Source of the DNA: Piscicola geometra | Taxonomy: Eukaryota > Annelida > Clitellata > Hirudinida > Piscicolidae | Assembly (NCBI GenBank): GCA_943735955.1 | Contig: CALSEQ010000043.1 | Coordinates: 5,001-69,000 of the forward strand | Length of the DNA stretch: 64,000 nucleotides | Direction of reading: 5' to 3' | Program-made: the position numbers and the translations under genes | The notes under the pieces: generated by a model | Databases searched by the model: none | What the model was told of the DNA's origin: nothing | What the model saw: only the letters and a program-made list of their open reading frames with translations | In this document: positions 22,498 to 36,400 of the stretch, one piece after another | How positions within the stretch are numbered: position 1 is the stretch's first letter | Layout: every line of letters begins with the position of its first letter

Positions 22498-25400
22498 TCC
22501 CTACTCTAGGGGATTTTTCCTACGAGAACTCTGGTGCTTTTCAGAAAATTTGTTTTCTGAACACCTCAGTATAGGATCAGAGAAGAGCTTAAGAGCCCGT
22601 CGAAACTCTGTGAGTGAGCGGATCCAAACGGTCCGGCGCCCAAAATGTCCAACCGGCAATGGCCGCAAGGTTCTTTGCTCAGTACTTCGAGGATACCGGA
22701 CAAAGTGGAACAGACCTTCTCTATGTCAACCCGGGCTAAAACCCCACAGGCTTGCATAGAGTGTAGGATCGGTCACTGCCCCTCGATGCCTATGATAAGC
22801 CGCTGATCCTGACTCCCACCCACACACCTGAGACAGTCCGAGACCAATACGGCGCCAATTTTTTTACTTCTTTATCTTTACTCCCCATGCACCCCCACAC
22901 CAAATCCTTTTTACCCCCCAACCAAACCTACCGGCAAATGGTTGTCCTCACTGTCTCACCCTAATCCTAACCCCACACACATAGACAGCTCGAAAGATCC
23001 ATGAAGGATACACCGAACACCCCCACTGTTGTCACACAGCGATTTGTCACTTTCTCTGAAAGTTTCATTTCGATCGATAGGTGCCTCACTACTCTGTTGA
23101 TAGCCTAGACGGCTGCTTTCTCTGTTTCCCACGCCGGAAATTTTCCCTACTCTAGGGGGTTTTTCCTACGAGAACTCTGGTGCTTTTCAGAAAATTTGTT
23201 TTCTGAACACCTCAGTATAGGATCAGAAAAGAGCTTAAGAGCCCGTCGAAACTCTGTGAGTGAGCGGATCCAAACGGTCCGGCGCCCAAAATGTCCAACC
23301 GGCAATGGCCGCAAGGTTCTTTGCTCAGTACTTCGAGGATACCGGACAAAGTGGAACAGACCTTGCTCTATGTCAACCCGGGCTAAAACACCACAGGCTT
23401 GCATAGAGTGTAGGATCGGTCACTGCTCCTGGATGCCTATGATAGGCCGCTGATCCTTACTCCCACTCACACACATGAGACAGTCCGAGGCCAATACGGC
23501 GCCAATTTTTTTACTTCTTCATCTTTACTTCCCATGCACCCCCACACCAAATCCTTTTTACCCCCCAACCAAACCTACAGTCAAATGGTTGTCCTCACTG
23601 TCTCACCCTAATCCCAACCCCACACACATGGACAGAGCGAAAAATCCATGGAGGATACACCGAACACCCCCACGGTTGTCACACAGCGATTTGTCACATT
23701 CTCTGAAAGTTTCATTTCGATCGATAGGTGCCTCACCACTCTGTTGATAGCCTAGACGGCTGCTTTCTCTGTTTCCCTCGCCGGAAATTTTCCCTACTCT
23801 AGGGGATTTTTCCTACGAGAACTCTGGTGCTTTTCAGAAAATTTGTTTTCTGAACACCTCAGTATAGGATCAGAGAAGAGCTTAAGAGCCCGTCGAAACT
23901 CTGTGAGTGAGCGGATCCAAACGGTCCGGCGCCCAAAATGTCCAACCGGCAATCGCCGCAAGGTTCTTTGCTCAGTACTTCGAAGATACCGGACAAAGTG
24001 GAACAGACCTTGCTCTATGTCAACCCGGGCTAAAACACCACAGGCTTGCATAGAGTGTAGGATCGGTCACTGCCCCTGGATGCCTATGATAGGCCGCTGA
24101 TCCTTACTCCCATTCACACACCTGAGACAGTCCGAGACCAATACGGCGCCAATTTTTTTACTTCTTTATCTTTACTCCCCATGCACCCCCACACCAAATC
24201 CTTTTTACCCCCCAACCAAACCTACCGGCAAATGGTTGTCCTCACTGTCTCACCCTAATCCTAACCCCACACACATAGACAGCTCGAAAGATCCATGGAG
24301 GATACACCGAACACCCCCACGGTTGTCACACAGCGATTTGTCACATTCTCTGAAAGTTTCATTTCGATCGATAGGTGCCTCACCACTCTGTTGATAGCCT
24401 AGACGGCTGCTTTCTCTGTTTCCCTCGCCGGAAATTTTCCCTACTCTAGAGATTTTTCCTACGAGAACTCTGGTGCTTTTCAGAAAATTTGTTTTCTGAA
24501 CACCTCAGTATAGGATCAGAGAAGAGCTTAAGAGCCCGTCGAAACTCTGTGAGTGAGCGGATCCAAATGGCCCGGCGCCCAAAAAGTCCAACCGGCAATG
24601 GCCGCAAGGTTCTTTGCTCAGTACTTCGAGGATACCGGACAAAGTGGAACAGACCTTCTCTATGTCAACCCGGGCTAAAACCCCACAGGCTTGCATAGAG
24701 TGTAGGATCGGTCACTGCCCCTGGATGCCTATGATAGGCCGCTGATCCTTACTCCCACCCACACACATGAGACAGTCCGAGGCCAATACGGCGCCAATTT
24801 TTTTACTTCTTTATCTTTACTCCCCATGCACCCCCACACCAAATGCTTTTTACCCCCCAACCAAACCTACAGGCAAATGGTTGTCCTCACTGTCTCACCC
24901 TAATCCCAACCCCACACACATGGACAGAGCGAAAGATCCATGGAGGATACACCGAACACCCCCACGGTTGTCACACAGCGATTTGTCACATTCTCTGAAA
25001 GTTTCATTTCGATCGATAGGTGCCTCACCACTCTGTTGATAGCCTAGACGGCTGCTTTCTCTGTTTCCCTCGCTGGAAATTTTCCCTACTCTAGGGGATT
25101 TTTCCTACGAGAACTCTGGTGCTTTTCAGAAAATTTGTTTTCTGAACACCTCAGTATAGGATCAGAGAAGAGCTTAAGAGCCCGTCGAAACTCTGTGAGT
25201 GAGCGGATCCAAACGGTCCGGCGCCCAAAATGTCCAACCGGCAATGGCCGCAAGGTTCTTTGCTCAGTACTTCGAAGATACCGGACAAAGTGGAACAGAC
25301 CTTGCTCTATGTCAACCCGGGCTAAAACACCACAGGCTTGCATAGAGTGTAGGATCGGTCACTGCCCCTGGATTCCTATGATAGGCCGCTGATCCTTACT

Positions 25401-26379
25401 CCCATTCACACACCTGAGACAGTCCGAGACCAATACGGCGCCAATTTTTTTACTTCTTTATCTTTACTCCCCATGCACCCCCACACCAAATCCTTTTTAC
25501 CCCCCAACCAAACCTACCGGCAAATGGTTGTCCTCACTGTCTCACCCTAATCCTAACCCCACACACATAGACAGCTCGAAAGATCCATGGAGGATACACC
25601 GAACACCCCCACGGTTGTCACACAGCGATTTGTCACATTCTCTGAAAGTTTCATTTCGATCGATAGGTGCCTCACCACTCTGTTGATAGCCTAGACGGCT
25701 GCTTTCTCTGTTTCCCTCGCCGGAAATTTTCCCTACTCTAGGGGATTTTTCCTACGAGAACTCTGGTGCTTTTCAGAAAATTTGTTTTCTGAACACCTCA
25801 GTATAGGATCAGAGAAGAGCTTAAGAGCCCGTCGAAACTCTGTGAGTGAGCGGATCCAAACGGTCCGGCGCCCAAAATGTCCAACCGGCAATGGCCGCAA
25901 GGTTCTTTGCTCAGTACTTCGAAGATACCGGACAAAGTGGAACAGACCTTGCTCTATGTCAACCCGGGCTAAAACACCACAGGCTTGCATAGAGTGTAGG
26001 ATCGGTCACTGCTCCTGGATGCCTATGATAGGCCGCTGATCCTTACTCCCACTCACACACATGAGACAGTCCGAGGCCAATACGGCGCCAATTTTTTTAC
26101 TTCTTTATCTTTACTCCCCATGCACCCCCACACCAAATCCTTTTCACCCCCCAACCAAACCTACAGTCAAATGGTTGTCCTCACTGTCTCACCCTAATCC
26201 CAACCCCACACACATGGACAGAGCGAAAGATCCATGGAGGATACACCGAACACCCCCACTGTTGTCACACAGCGATTTGTCACTTTCTCTGAAAGTTTCA
26301 TTTCGATCGATAGGTGCCTCACCACTCTGTTGATAGCCTAGACGGCTGCTTTCTCTGTTTCCCTCGCCGGAAATTTTCC
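22498..26379 (+). repeat. Dimeric higher-order repeat M35b-M41a, period ~1,293 bp
   Basis: Two unit types alternate. M36, M38 and M40 have CACCTGAGACAG, CTACCGGCAAATGG and CATAGACAGCTCG (22,980, 24,273, 25,566). M37, M39 and M41 have ATGAGACAG and GGACAGAGCG (23,630, 24,922, 26,217). Other shared markers are CACGGTTGTC, CACATTCTCTG, CCCAAAATGTCC, CTTCGAAGATACC and GCTAAAACACCACAGG. M38 is 645 bp, with CTCTAGAGATTTTT and GACCTTCTCTATG each 1 bp short. Confidence 0.8.
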
Positions 26380-28638
26380 CTACTCTAGGGGATTTTTCCT
26401 ACGAGAACTCTGGTGCTTTTCAGAAAATTTGTTTTCTGAACACCTCAGTATAGGATCAGAGAAGAGCTTAAGAGCCCGTCGAAACTCTGTGAGTGAGCGG
26501 ATCCAAACGGTCCGGCGCCCAAAAAGTCCAACCGGCAATGGCCGCAAGGTTCTTTGCTCAGTACTTCGAGGATACCGGACAAAGTGGAACAGACCTTGCT
26601 CTATGTCAACCCGGGCTAAAACCCCACAGGCTTGCATAGAGTGTAGGATCGGTCACTGCCCCTGGATGCCTATGATAGGCCGCTGATCCTTACTCCCACC
26701 CACACACATGAGACAGTCCAAGACCGATACAGCGCCAATTTTTTTACTTCTTTATCTTTACTCCCCATGCACCCCCACACCAAATCGTTTTTACCCCCCA
26801 ACCAAACCTACAGGCAAATGGTTGTCTACACTGTCTCCTTCTAATCCCAACCCCACACACATGGACAGCGCGAAAGATCCATGGAGGATACACCGAACAC
26901 CCCCACTGTTGTCACACAGCGATTTGTCACTTTCTCTGAAAGTTTCATTTCGATCGATAGGTGCATCACCACTCTGTTGATAGCCTAGACGGCTGCTTTC
27001 TCTGTTTCCCTCGCCGGGAATTTTCCCTACTCTAGAGGATTTTTCCTACGAGAACTCTGGTGCTTTTCAGAAAATTTGTTTTCTGAACACCTCAGTATAG
27101 GATCAGAGAAGAGCTTAAGAGCCCGTCGAAACTCTGTGAGTGAGCAGATCCAAACGGTCCGGCGCCCAAAAAGTCCAACCGGCAATGGCCGCAAGGTTCT
27201 TTGCTCAGTACTTCGAGGATACCGGACAAAGTAGAACAGACCTTGCTCTATGTCAACCCGGGCTAAAACCCCACAGGCTTGCATAGAGTGTAGGATCGGT
27301 CACTGCCCCTGGATGCCTATGATAGGCCGCTGATCCTTACTCCCACCCACACACATGAGACAGTCCGAGGCCAATACGGTGCGAATTTTTTTATTTCTTT
27401 ATCTTTACTCCCCATGCACCCCCACACCAAATCCTTTTTACCTCCAACCAAACCTACAGGCAAATGGTTGTCCTCACTGTCTCACCCTAATCCCAACCCC
27501 ACACACATGGACAGCGCGAAAGATCCATGGAGGATACACCGAACACCCCCACTGTTGTCACACAGCGATTTGTCACTTTCTCTGAAAGTTTCATTTCGAT
27601 CGATAGGTGCCTCCCACTCTGTTGATAGCCTAGATGGCTGCTTTCTCTGTTTCCCTCGCCGGAAATTTTCCCTACTCTAGGGGATTTTTCCTACGAGAAC
27701 TCTGGTGCTTTTCAGAAAATTTGTTTTCTGAACACCTCAGTATAGGATCAGAGAAGAGCTTAAGAGCCCGTCGAAACTCTGTGAGTGAGCGGATCCAAAC
27801 GGTCCGGCACCCAAAAAGTCCAACCGCCAATGGCCGCAAGGTTCTTTGCTCAGTACTTCGAGGATACCGGACAAAGTGGAACAGACCTTGCTCTATGTCA
27901 ACCCGGGCTAAAACCCCACAGGCTTGCATAGAGTGTAGGATCGGTCACTGCCCCTGGATGCCTATGATAGGCCGCTGATCCTAACTCCCACCCACACACA
28001 TGAGACAGTCCGAGGCCAATACGGCGCCAATTTTTTTACTTCTTTATCTTTACTCCCCATGCACCCCCACACCAAATCCTTTTTACCCCCCAACCAAACC
28101 TACAGGCAAATGGTTGTCTTCACTGTCTCACCCTAATCCCAAACCCACACACATGGACAGCGCGAAAGATCCATGGAGGATACACCGAACTGTTGTCACA
28201 CAGCGATTTTTCACTTTCTCTGAAAGTTTCATTTCGATCGATAGGTGCCTCACCACTCTGTTGATAGCCTAGACGGCTGCTTTCTCTGTTTTCCTCGCCG
28301 GAAATTTTCCCTACTCTAGGGGATTTTTCCTACGAGAACTCTGGTGCTTTTCAGAAAATTTGTTTTCTGAACACCTCAGTTTAGGATCAGAGAAGAGCTT
28401 AAGAGCCCGTCGAAACTCTGTGAGTGAGCGGATCCAGACGGTCCGGCGCCCAAAAAGTCCAACCGGCAATGGCCGCAAGGTTCTTTGCTCAGTACTTCGA
28501 GGATACCGGACAAAGTGGAACAGACCTTGCTCTATGTCAACCCGGGCTAAAACCCTACAGTCTTGCATAGAGTGTAGGATCGGTCACTGCCCCTGGATGC
28601 CTATGATAGGCCGCTTATCCTTACTCCCACCCACATAC
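26380..28638 (+). repeat. Single left-type units M41b-M44
   Basis: There is no clear higher-order period. M41b is close to the left-domain consensus. M42 has GACAGTCCAAGACCGATACAGC, GTCTACACTGTCTCC and GAGCAGATCC. M43 is 645 bp, with GTGCGAATTTTTTTATTTC and a shortened TACCTCCAACC. M44 is 639 bp. This is the last stretch with unit-length changes. Confidence 0.7.
28000..28638 (+). repeat. Monomer M44 with 8-bp deletion
   Basis: ACACCGAAC joins TGTTGTCAC at 28,190/28,191. ACCCCCAC has been lost between AC repeats, in the same C-rich segment that is deleted in M32 and M33. M44b has CAGTTTAGG and ends with ACCCTACAGTCTTGC. Confidence 0.9.
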
Positions 28639-31600
28639 ATGAGACAGTCCGAGGCCAATACGGCGCCAATTTTTTTACTTCTTTATCTTTACTCCCCATG
28701 CACCCTCACACCAAATCCTTTTTACCACCCAACCAAACCTACAGGCAAATGGTTGTCTTCACTGTGTCACCCTAATCCCAACCCCACACACATGGACAGC
28801 GCGAAAGATCCATGGAGGATACACCGAACACTCCCACTGTTGTCACACAGCGATTGGTCACTTTCTCGGAAAGTTTCATTTCGATCGATAGGTGCCTCAC
28901 CACTCTGTTGATAGCCTAGACGGCTGCTTTCTCTGTTTCCCTCACCGGAAATTTTTCCTACTCTAGGGGATTTTTCCTACGAGAACTCTGGTGCTTTTCA
29001 GAAAATTTGTTTTCTGAACACCTCAGTATAGGATCAGAGAAGAGCTTAAGAGCCCGTCGAAACTCTGTGAGTGAGCGGATCCAAACGGTCCGGCGCCCAA
29101 AAAGTTCAACCGGCAATGGCCGCAAGGTTCATTGCTCAGTACTTTGAGGATACCGGACAAAGTGGAACAGACCTTGCTCTATGTCAACCCGGGCTAAAAC
29201 CCCACAGGCTTCCATAGAGTGTAGGATCGGTCACTGCCCCTGGATGCCTATGATAGGCCGCTGATCCTTACTCCCACCCACACACATGAGACAGTCCGAG
29301 GCCAATACGGCGCCAATTTTTTTACTTCTTTATCTTTACTCACCATGCACCCCCACACCAAATCCTTTTTACCCCCCAACCAAACCTACAGGCAAATGGT
29401 TGTCCTCACTGTCTCACCCTAATCCCAACCCCACACACATGGACAGCGCGAAAGATCCATGGAGGATACACCGAACACCCCCACTGTTGTCACACAGCGA
29501 TTTGTCACTTTAACTGAAAGTTTCATTTCGATCGATAGGTGCCTCACCAATCTGTTGATAGCCTAGACGGCTGCTTTCTCTGTTTCCCTCACCGGAAATT
29601 TTTCCTACTCTAGAGGATTTTTCCTACGAGAACTCTGGTGCTTTTCAGAAAATTTGTTTTCTGAACACCTCAGTATAGGATCAGAGAAGAGCTTAAGAGC
29701 CCGTCGAAACTCTGTGAGTGAGCGGATCCAAACGGTCCGGCGCCCAAAAAATTCAACCGGCAATGGCCGCAAGGTTCATTGCTCAGTACTTTGAGGATAC
29801 CGGACAAAGTGGAACAGACCTTGCTCTATGTCAACCCGGGCTAAAACCCCACAGGCTTCCATAGAGTGTAGGATCGGTCACTGCCCCTGGATGCCTATGA
29901 TAGGCCGCTGATCCTTACTCCCACCCACACACATGAGACAGTCCGAGGCCGATACGGCGCCAATTTTTTTACTTCTTTATCTTTACTCACCATGCACCCT
30001 CACACCAAATCCTTTTTACCCCCCAACCAAACCTACAGGCAAATGGTTGTCCTCACTGTCTCACCCTACTCCTAACCCCACACACATGGACAGCGCGAAA
30101 GATCCATGGAGGATACACCGAACACCCCCACTGTTATCACACAGCGATTTGTCACTTTAACTGAAAGTTTCATTTCGATCGATAGGTGCCTCACCACTCT
30201 GTTGATAGCCTAGACGGCTGCTTTCTCTGTTTCCCTCACCGGAAATTTTTCCTACTCTAGGGGATTTTTCCTACGAGAACTCTGGGGCTTTTCAGAAAAT
30301 TTGTTTTCTCAACACCTCAGTATAGGATCAGAGAAGAGCTTAAGAGCCCGTCGAAACTCTGTGAGTGAGCGGATCCAAACGGTCCGGCGCCCAAAAAATT
30401 CAACCGGCAATGGCCGCAAGGTTCATTGCTCAGTACTTCGAGGATACCGGACAAAGTGGAACAGACCTTGCTCTATGTCAACCCGGGCTAAAACCCCACA
30501 GGCTTGCATAGAGTGTAGGATCGGTCACTGCCCCTGGATGCCTATGATAGGCCGCTGATCCTTACTCCCACCCACACACATCAGACAGTCCGAGGCCAAT
30601 ACGGCGCCAATTTTTTTACTTCTTTATCTTTACTCACCATGCACCCCCACACCAAATCCTTTTTACCCCCCAACCAAACCTACAGGCAAATGGTTGTCCT
30701 CACTGTCTCACCCTAATCCCAACCCCACACACATGGAAAGCGCGAAAGATCCATGGAGGATACACCGAATACCCCCACTGTTGTCACACAGCGATTTGTC
30801 ACTTTCTCTGAAAGTTTCATTTTGATCGATAGGTGCCTCACCACTCTGTTGATAGCCTAGACGGCTGCTTTCTCTGTTTCCCTCACCGGAAATTTTTCCT
30901 ACTCTAGGGGATTTTTCCTCCGAGAACTCTGGTGCTTTTCAGAAAATTTGTTTTCTGAACACCTCAGTATAGGATCAGAGAAGAGCTTAAGAGCCCGTCG
31001 AAACTCTGTGAGTGAGCGGATCCAAACGGTCCGGCGCCCAAAAAGTTCAACCGGCAATGGCCGCAAGGTTCATTGCTCAGTACTTTGAGGATACCGGACA
31101 AAGTGGAACAGACCTTGCTCTATGTCAACCCGGGCTAAAACCCCACAGGCTTCCATAGAGTGTAGGATCGGTCACTGCCCCTGGATGCCTATGATAGGCC
31201 GCTGATCCTTACTCCCACCCACACACATGAGACAGTCCGAGGCCAATACGGCGCCAATTTTTTTACTTCTTTATCTTTACTCACCATGCACCCCCACACC
31301 AAATCCTTTTTACCCCCCAACCAAACCTACAGGCAAATGGTTGTCCTCACTGTCTCACCCTAATCCCAACCCCACACACATGGACAGCGCGAAAGATCCA
31401 TGGAGGATACACCGAACACCCCCACTGTTGTCACACAGCGATTTGTCACTTTAACTGAAAGTTTCATTTCGATCGATAGGTGCCTCACCACTCTGTTGAT
31501 AGCCTAGACGGCTGCTTTCTCTGTTTCCCTCGCCGGAAATTTTCCCTACTCTAGGGGATTTTTCCTACGAGAACTCTGGTGCTTTTCAGAAAACTTGTTT

Positions 31601-33480
31601 TCTGAACACCTCAGTATAGGATCAGAGAAGAGCTTAAGAGCCCGTCGAAACTCTGTGAGTGAGCGGATCCAAACGGTCCGGCACCCAAAAAGTCAAACCG
31701 GCAATGGCCGCAAGGTTCTTTGCTCAGTACTTCGAGGATACCGGACAAAGTGGAACAGACCTTGCTCTATGTCAACCCGGGCTAAAACCCCACAGGCTTG
31801 CATAGAGTGTAGGATCGGTCACTTCCCCTGGATGCCTATGATAGGCCGCTGATCCTTACTCCCACCCACACACATGAGACAGTCCGAGGCCAATACGGCG
31901 CCAATTTTTTTACTTCTTTATCTTTACTCACCATGCACCCCCACACCAAATCCTTTTTACCCCCCAACCAAACCTACAGGCAAATGGTTGTCCTCACTGT
32001 CTCTCCCTAATCCCAACCCCACACACATGGACAGCGCGAAAGATCCATGGAGGATACACCGAACACCCCCACTGTTGTCACACAGCGATTTGTCACTTTA
32101 ACTGAAAGTTTCATTTCGATCGATAGGTGCCTCACCACTCTGTTGATAGCCTAGACGGCTGCTTTCTCTGTTTCCCTCGCCGGAAATTTTCCCTACTCTA
32201 GGGGATTTTTCCTACGAGAACTCTGGTGCTTTTCAGAAAACTTGTTTTCTGAACACCTCAGTATAGGATCAGAGAAGAGCTTAAGAGCCCGTCGAAACTC
32301 TGTGAGTGAGCGGATCCAAACGGTCCGGCACCCAAAAAGTCAAACCGGCAATGGCCGCAAGGTTCTTTGCTCAGTACTTCGAGGATACCGGACAAAGTGG
32401 AACAGACCTTGCTCTATGTCAACCCGGGCTAAAACCCCACAGGCTTGCATAGAGTGTAGGATCGGTCACTTCCCCTGGATGCCTATGATAGGCCGCTGAT
32501 CCTTACTCCCACCCACACACATGAGACAGTCCGAGGCCAATCCGGCGCCAATTTTTTTACTTCTTTATCTTTACTCCCCATGCACCTCCACACCAAATCC
32601 TTTTTACCCCCTAACCAAACCTACAGGCAAATGGTTGTCCTCACTGTCTCACCCTAATCCCAACCCCACACACATGGACAGCGCGAAAGATCCATGGAGG
32701 ATACACCGAACACCCCCACTGTTGTCACACAGCGATTTGTCACTTTCTCTGAAAGTTTCATTTTGATCGATAGGTGCCTCACCACTTTGTTGATAGCCTA
32801 GACGGCTGCTTTCTCTGTTTCCCTCACCGGAAATTTTTCCTACTCTAGAGGATTTTTCCTACGAGAACTCTGGTGCTTTTCAGAAAATTTGTTTTCTGAA
32901 CACCTCAGTATAGGATCAGAGAAGAGCTTAAGAGCCCGTCGAAACTCTGTGAGTGAGCGGATCCAAACGGTCCGGCGCCCAAAAAGTTCAACCGGCAATG
33001 GCCGCAAGGTTCATTGCTCAGTACTTTGAGGATACCGGACAAAGTGGAACAGACCTTGCTGTATGTCAACCCGGGTTAGAACCCCACAGGCTTGCATAGA
33101 GTGTAGGATCGGTCACTGCCCCTGGATGCCTATGATAGGCCGCTGATCCTTACTCCCACCCACACACATGAGACAGTCCGAGGCCAATACGGCGCCAATT
33201 TTTTTACTTCTTTATCTTTACTCACCATGCACCCCCACACCAAATCCTTTTTACCCCCCAACCAAACCTACAGGCAAATGGTTGTCCTCACTGTCTCACC
33301 CTAATCCCAACCCCACACACATGGACAGCGCGAAAAATCCATGGAGGATACACCGAACACCCCCACTGTTATCACACAGCGATTTGTCACTTTAACTGAA
33401 AGTTTCATTTCGATCGATAGGTGCCTCACCACTCTGTTGATAGCCTAGACGGCTGCTTTCTCTGTTTCCCTCACCGGAAA
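28639..33480 (+). repeat. Transition zone M45-M52a, onset of right-domain subfamily
   Basis: Right-type markers appear in sequence: CTCACCGGAAATTTTTCC at 28,941, GTTCATTG and TTTGAGG near 29,110-29,155, CTTCCATAG at 29,210, ACTCACCATGC near 29,341, and TTTAACTGAAAG at 29,510. From M45 every unit is 647 bp. M47 has GAGGCCGATACGG and CTACTCCTAACC; M48 has CATCAGACAG and TGGAAAGCGCG. Both types recur later in the trimers. A left-type pair (M49, M50) interrupts the zone. Confidence 0.75.
31227..32520 (+). repeat. Nearly identical unit pair M49/M50 with left-type second halves
   Basis: Both units have right-type first halves (ACTCACCATG, TTTAACTG) joined to left-type second halves (CTCGCCGG, GTTCTTTG, CTTCGAGG, CTTGCATAG). 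They share the rare CAGAAAACTTG, GGCACCCAAAAAGTCAAACC and GGTCACTTCCCC. The only difference I noticed is TCTCACCC against TCTCTCCC in the first half. This is a fresh single-unit duplication of a chimeric monomer. Confidence 0.85.
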
Positions 33481-36400
33481 TTTTTCCTACTCTAGGGGAT
33501 TTTTTCTACGAGAACTCTGGGGCTTTTCAGAAAATTTGTTTTCTCAACACCTCAGTATAGGATCAGAGAAGAGCTTAAGAGCCCGTCGAAACTCTGTGAG
33601 TGAGCGAATCTTAACGGTCCGGCGCCCATAAAATTCAACCGGCAATGGCCGCAAGGTTCATTGCTCAGTACTTTGAGGATACCGGACAAAGTGGAACAGA
33701 CCTTGCTCTATGTCAACCCGGGCTAAAACCCCACAGGCTTCCATAGAGTGTAGGATCGGTCACTGCCCCTGGATGCCTATGATAGGCCCCTGATCCTTAC
33801 TCCCACCCACACACATCAGACAGTCCGAGGCCAATACGGCGCCAATTTTTTTACTTCTTTATCTTTACTCACCATGCACCCCCACACCAAATCCTTTTTA
33901 CCCCCCAACCGAACCTACAGGCAAATGGTTGTCCTCACTGTCTCACTCTAATCCCAACCCCACACACATGGAAAGCGCGAAAGATCCATGGAGGATACAC
34001 CGAACACCCCCACTGTTGTCACACAGCGATTTGTCACTTTCTCTGAAAGTTTCATTTTGATCGATAGGTGCCTCACTACTCTGTTGATAGCCTAGACGGC
34101 TGCTTTCTCTGTTTTCCTCACCGGAAATTTTTCCTACTCTAGGGGATTTTTCCTACGAGAACTCTGGTGCTTTTCAGAAAATTTGTTTTCTGAACACCTC
34201 AGTATAGGATCAGAGAAGAGCTTAAGAGCCCGTCGAAACTCTGTGAGTGAGCGGATCGAAACGGTCCGGCGCCCAAAAAGTTCAACCGGCAATGGCCGCA
34301 AGGTTCATTGCTCAGTACTTTGAGGATACCGGACAAAGTGGAACAGACCTTGCTCTATGTCAACCCGGGCTAAAACCCCACAGGCTTCCATAGAGTGTAG
34401 GATCGGTCACTGCCCCTGGATGCCTATGATAGGCCGCTGATCCTTACTCCCACCCACACACATGAGACAGTCCGAGGCCGATACGGCGCCAATTTTTTTA
34501 CTTCTTTATCTTTACTCACCATGCACCCCCACACCAAATCCTTTTTACCCCCCAACCAAACCTACAGGCAAATGGTTGTCCTCACTGTCTCACCCTACTC
34601 CTAACCCCACACACATGGACAGCGCGAAAGATCCATGGAGGATACACCGAACACCCCCACTGTTATCACACAGCGATTTGTCACTTTAACTGAAAGTTTC
34701 ATTTCGATCGATAGGTGCCTCACCACTCTGTTGATAGCCTAGACGGCTGCTTTCTCTGTTTCCCTCACCGGAAATTTTTCCTACTCTAGGGGATTTTTCC
34801 TACGAGAACTCTGGGGCTTTTCAGAAAATTTGTTTTCTCAACACCTCAGTATAGGATCAGAGAAGAGCTTAAGAGCCCGTCGAAACTCTGTGAGTGAGCG
34901 GATCCAAACGGTCCGGCGCCCAAAAAATTCAACCGGCAATGGCCGCAAGGTTCATTGCTCAGTACTTTGAGGATAACGGACAAAGTGGAACATACCTTGC
35001 TCTATGTCAACCCGGGCTAAAACCCCACAGGCTTCCATAGAGTGTAGGATCGGTCACTGCCCCTGGATGCCTATGATAGGCCGCTGATCCTTACTCCCAC
35101 CCACACACATCAGACAGTCCGAGGCCAATACGGCGCCCATTTTTTTACTTCTTTATCTTTACTCACCATGCACCCCCACACCAAATCCTTTTTACCCCCC
35201 AACCAAACCTACAGGCAAATGGTTGTCCTCACTGTCTCACCCTAATTCCAACCCCACACACATGGACAGCGCGAAAGATCCATGGAGGATACACCGAACA
35301 CCCCCACTGTTGTCACACAGCGATTTGTCACTTTCTCTGAAAGTTTCATTTTGATCGATAGGTGCCTCACTACTCTGTTGATAGCCTAGACGGCTGCTTT
35401 CTCTGTTTCCCTCACCGGAAATTTTTCCTACTCTAGGGGATTTTTCCTACGAGAACTCTGGGGCTTTTCAGAAAATTTGTTTTCTCAACACCTCAGTATA
35501 GGATCAGAGAAGAGCTTAAGAGCCCGTCGAAACTCTGTGAGTGAGCGAATCTTAACGGTCCGGCGCCCATAAAATTCAACCGGCAATGGCCGCAAGGTTC
35601 ATTGCTCAGTACTTTGAGGATACCGGACAAAGTGGAACAGACCTTGCTCTATGTCAACCCGGGCTAAAACCCCACAGGCTTCCATAGAGTGTAGGATCGG
35701 TCACTGCCCCTGGATGCCTATGATAGGCCCCTGATCCTTACTCCCACCCACACACATCAGACAGTCCGAGGCCAATACGGCGCCAATTTTTTTACTTCTT
35801 TATCTTTACTCACCATGCACCCCCACACCAAATCCTTTTTACCCCCCAACCGAACCTACAGGCAAATGGTTGTCCTCACTGTCTCACCCTAATCCCAACC
35901 CCACACACATGGAAAGCGCGAAAGATCCATGGAGGATACACCGAACACCCCCACTGTTGTCACACAGCGATTTGTCACTTTCTCTGAAAGTTTCATTTTG
36001 ATCGATAGGTGCCTCACTACTCTGTTGATAGCCTAGACGGCTGCTTTCTCTGTTTTCCTCACCGGAAATTTTTCCTACTCTAGGGGATTTTTCCTACGAG
36101 AACTCTGGTGCTTTTCAGAAAATTTGTTTTCTGAACACCTCAGTATAGGATCAGAGAAGAGCTTAAGAGCCCGTCGAAACTCTGTGAGTGAGCGGATCGA
36201 AACGGTCCGGCGCCCAAAAAGTTCAACCGGCAATGGCCGCAAGGTTCATTGCTCAGTACTTTGAGGATACCGGACAAAGTGGAACAGACCTTGCTCTATG
36301 TCAACCCGGGCTAAAACCCCACAGGCTTCCATAGAGTGTAGGATCGGTCACTGCCCCTGGATGCCTATGATAGGCCGCTGATCCTTACTCCCACCCACAC

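Noticed and set aside
28360..28911. A 183-codon plus-strand frame, the longest in the window
   Set aside because: It arises only because GCTGATCC became GCTTATCC at about 28,613, removing a stop between two ordinary repeat frames. No other unit has it.
31227..32520. M49/M50 as insertion of foreign DNA
   Set aside because: All differences are substitutions shared with left-domain units; unit length stays 647 bp and no target-site duplication or terminal repeats are present.
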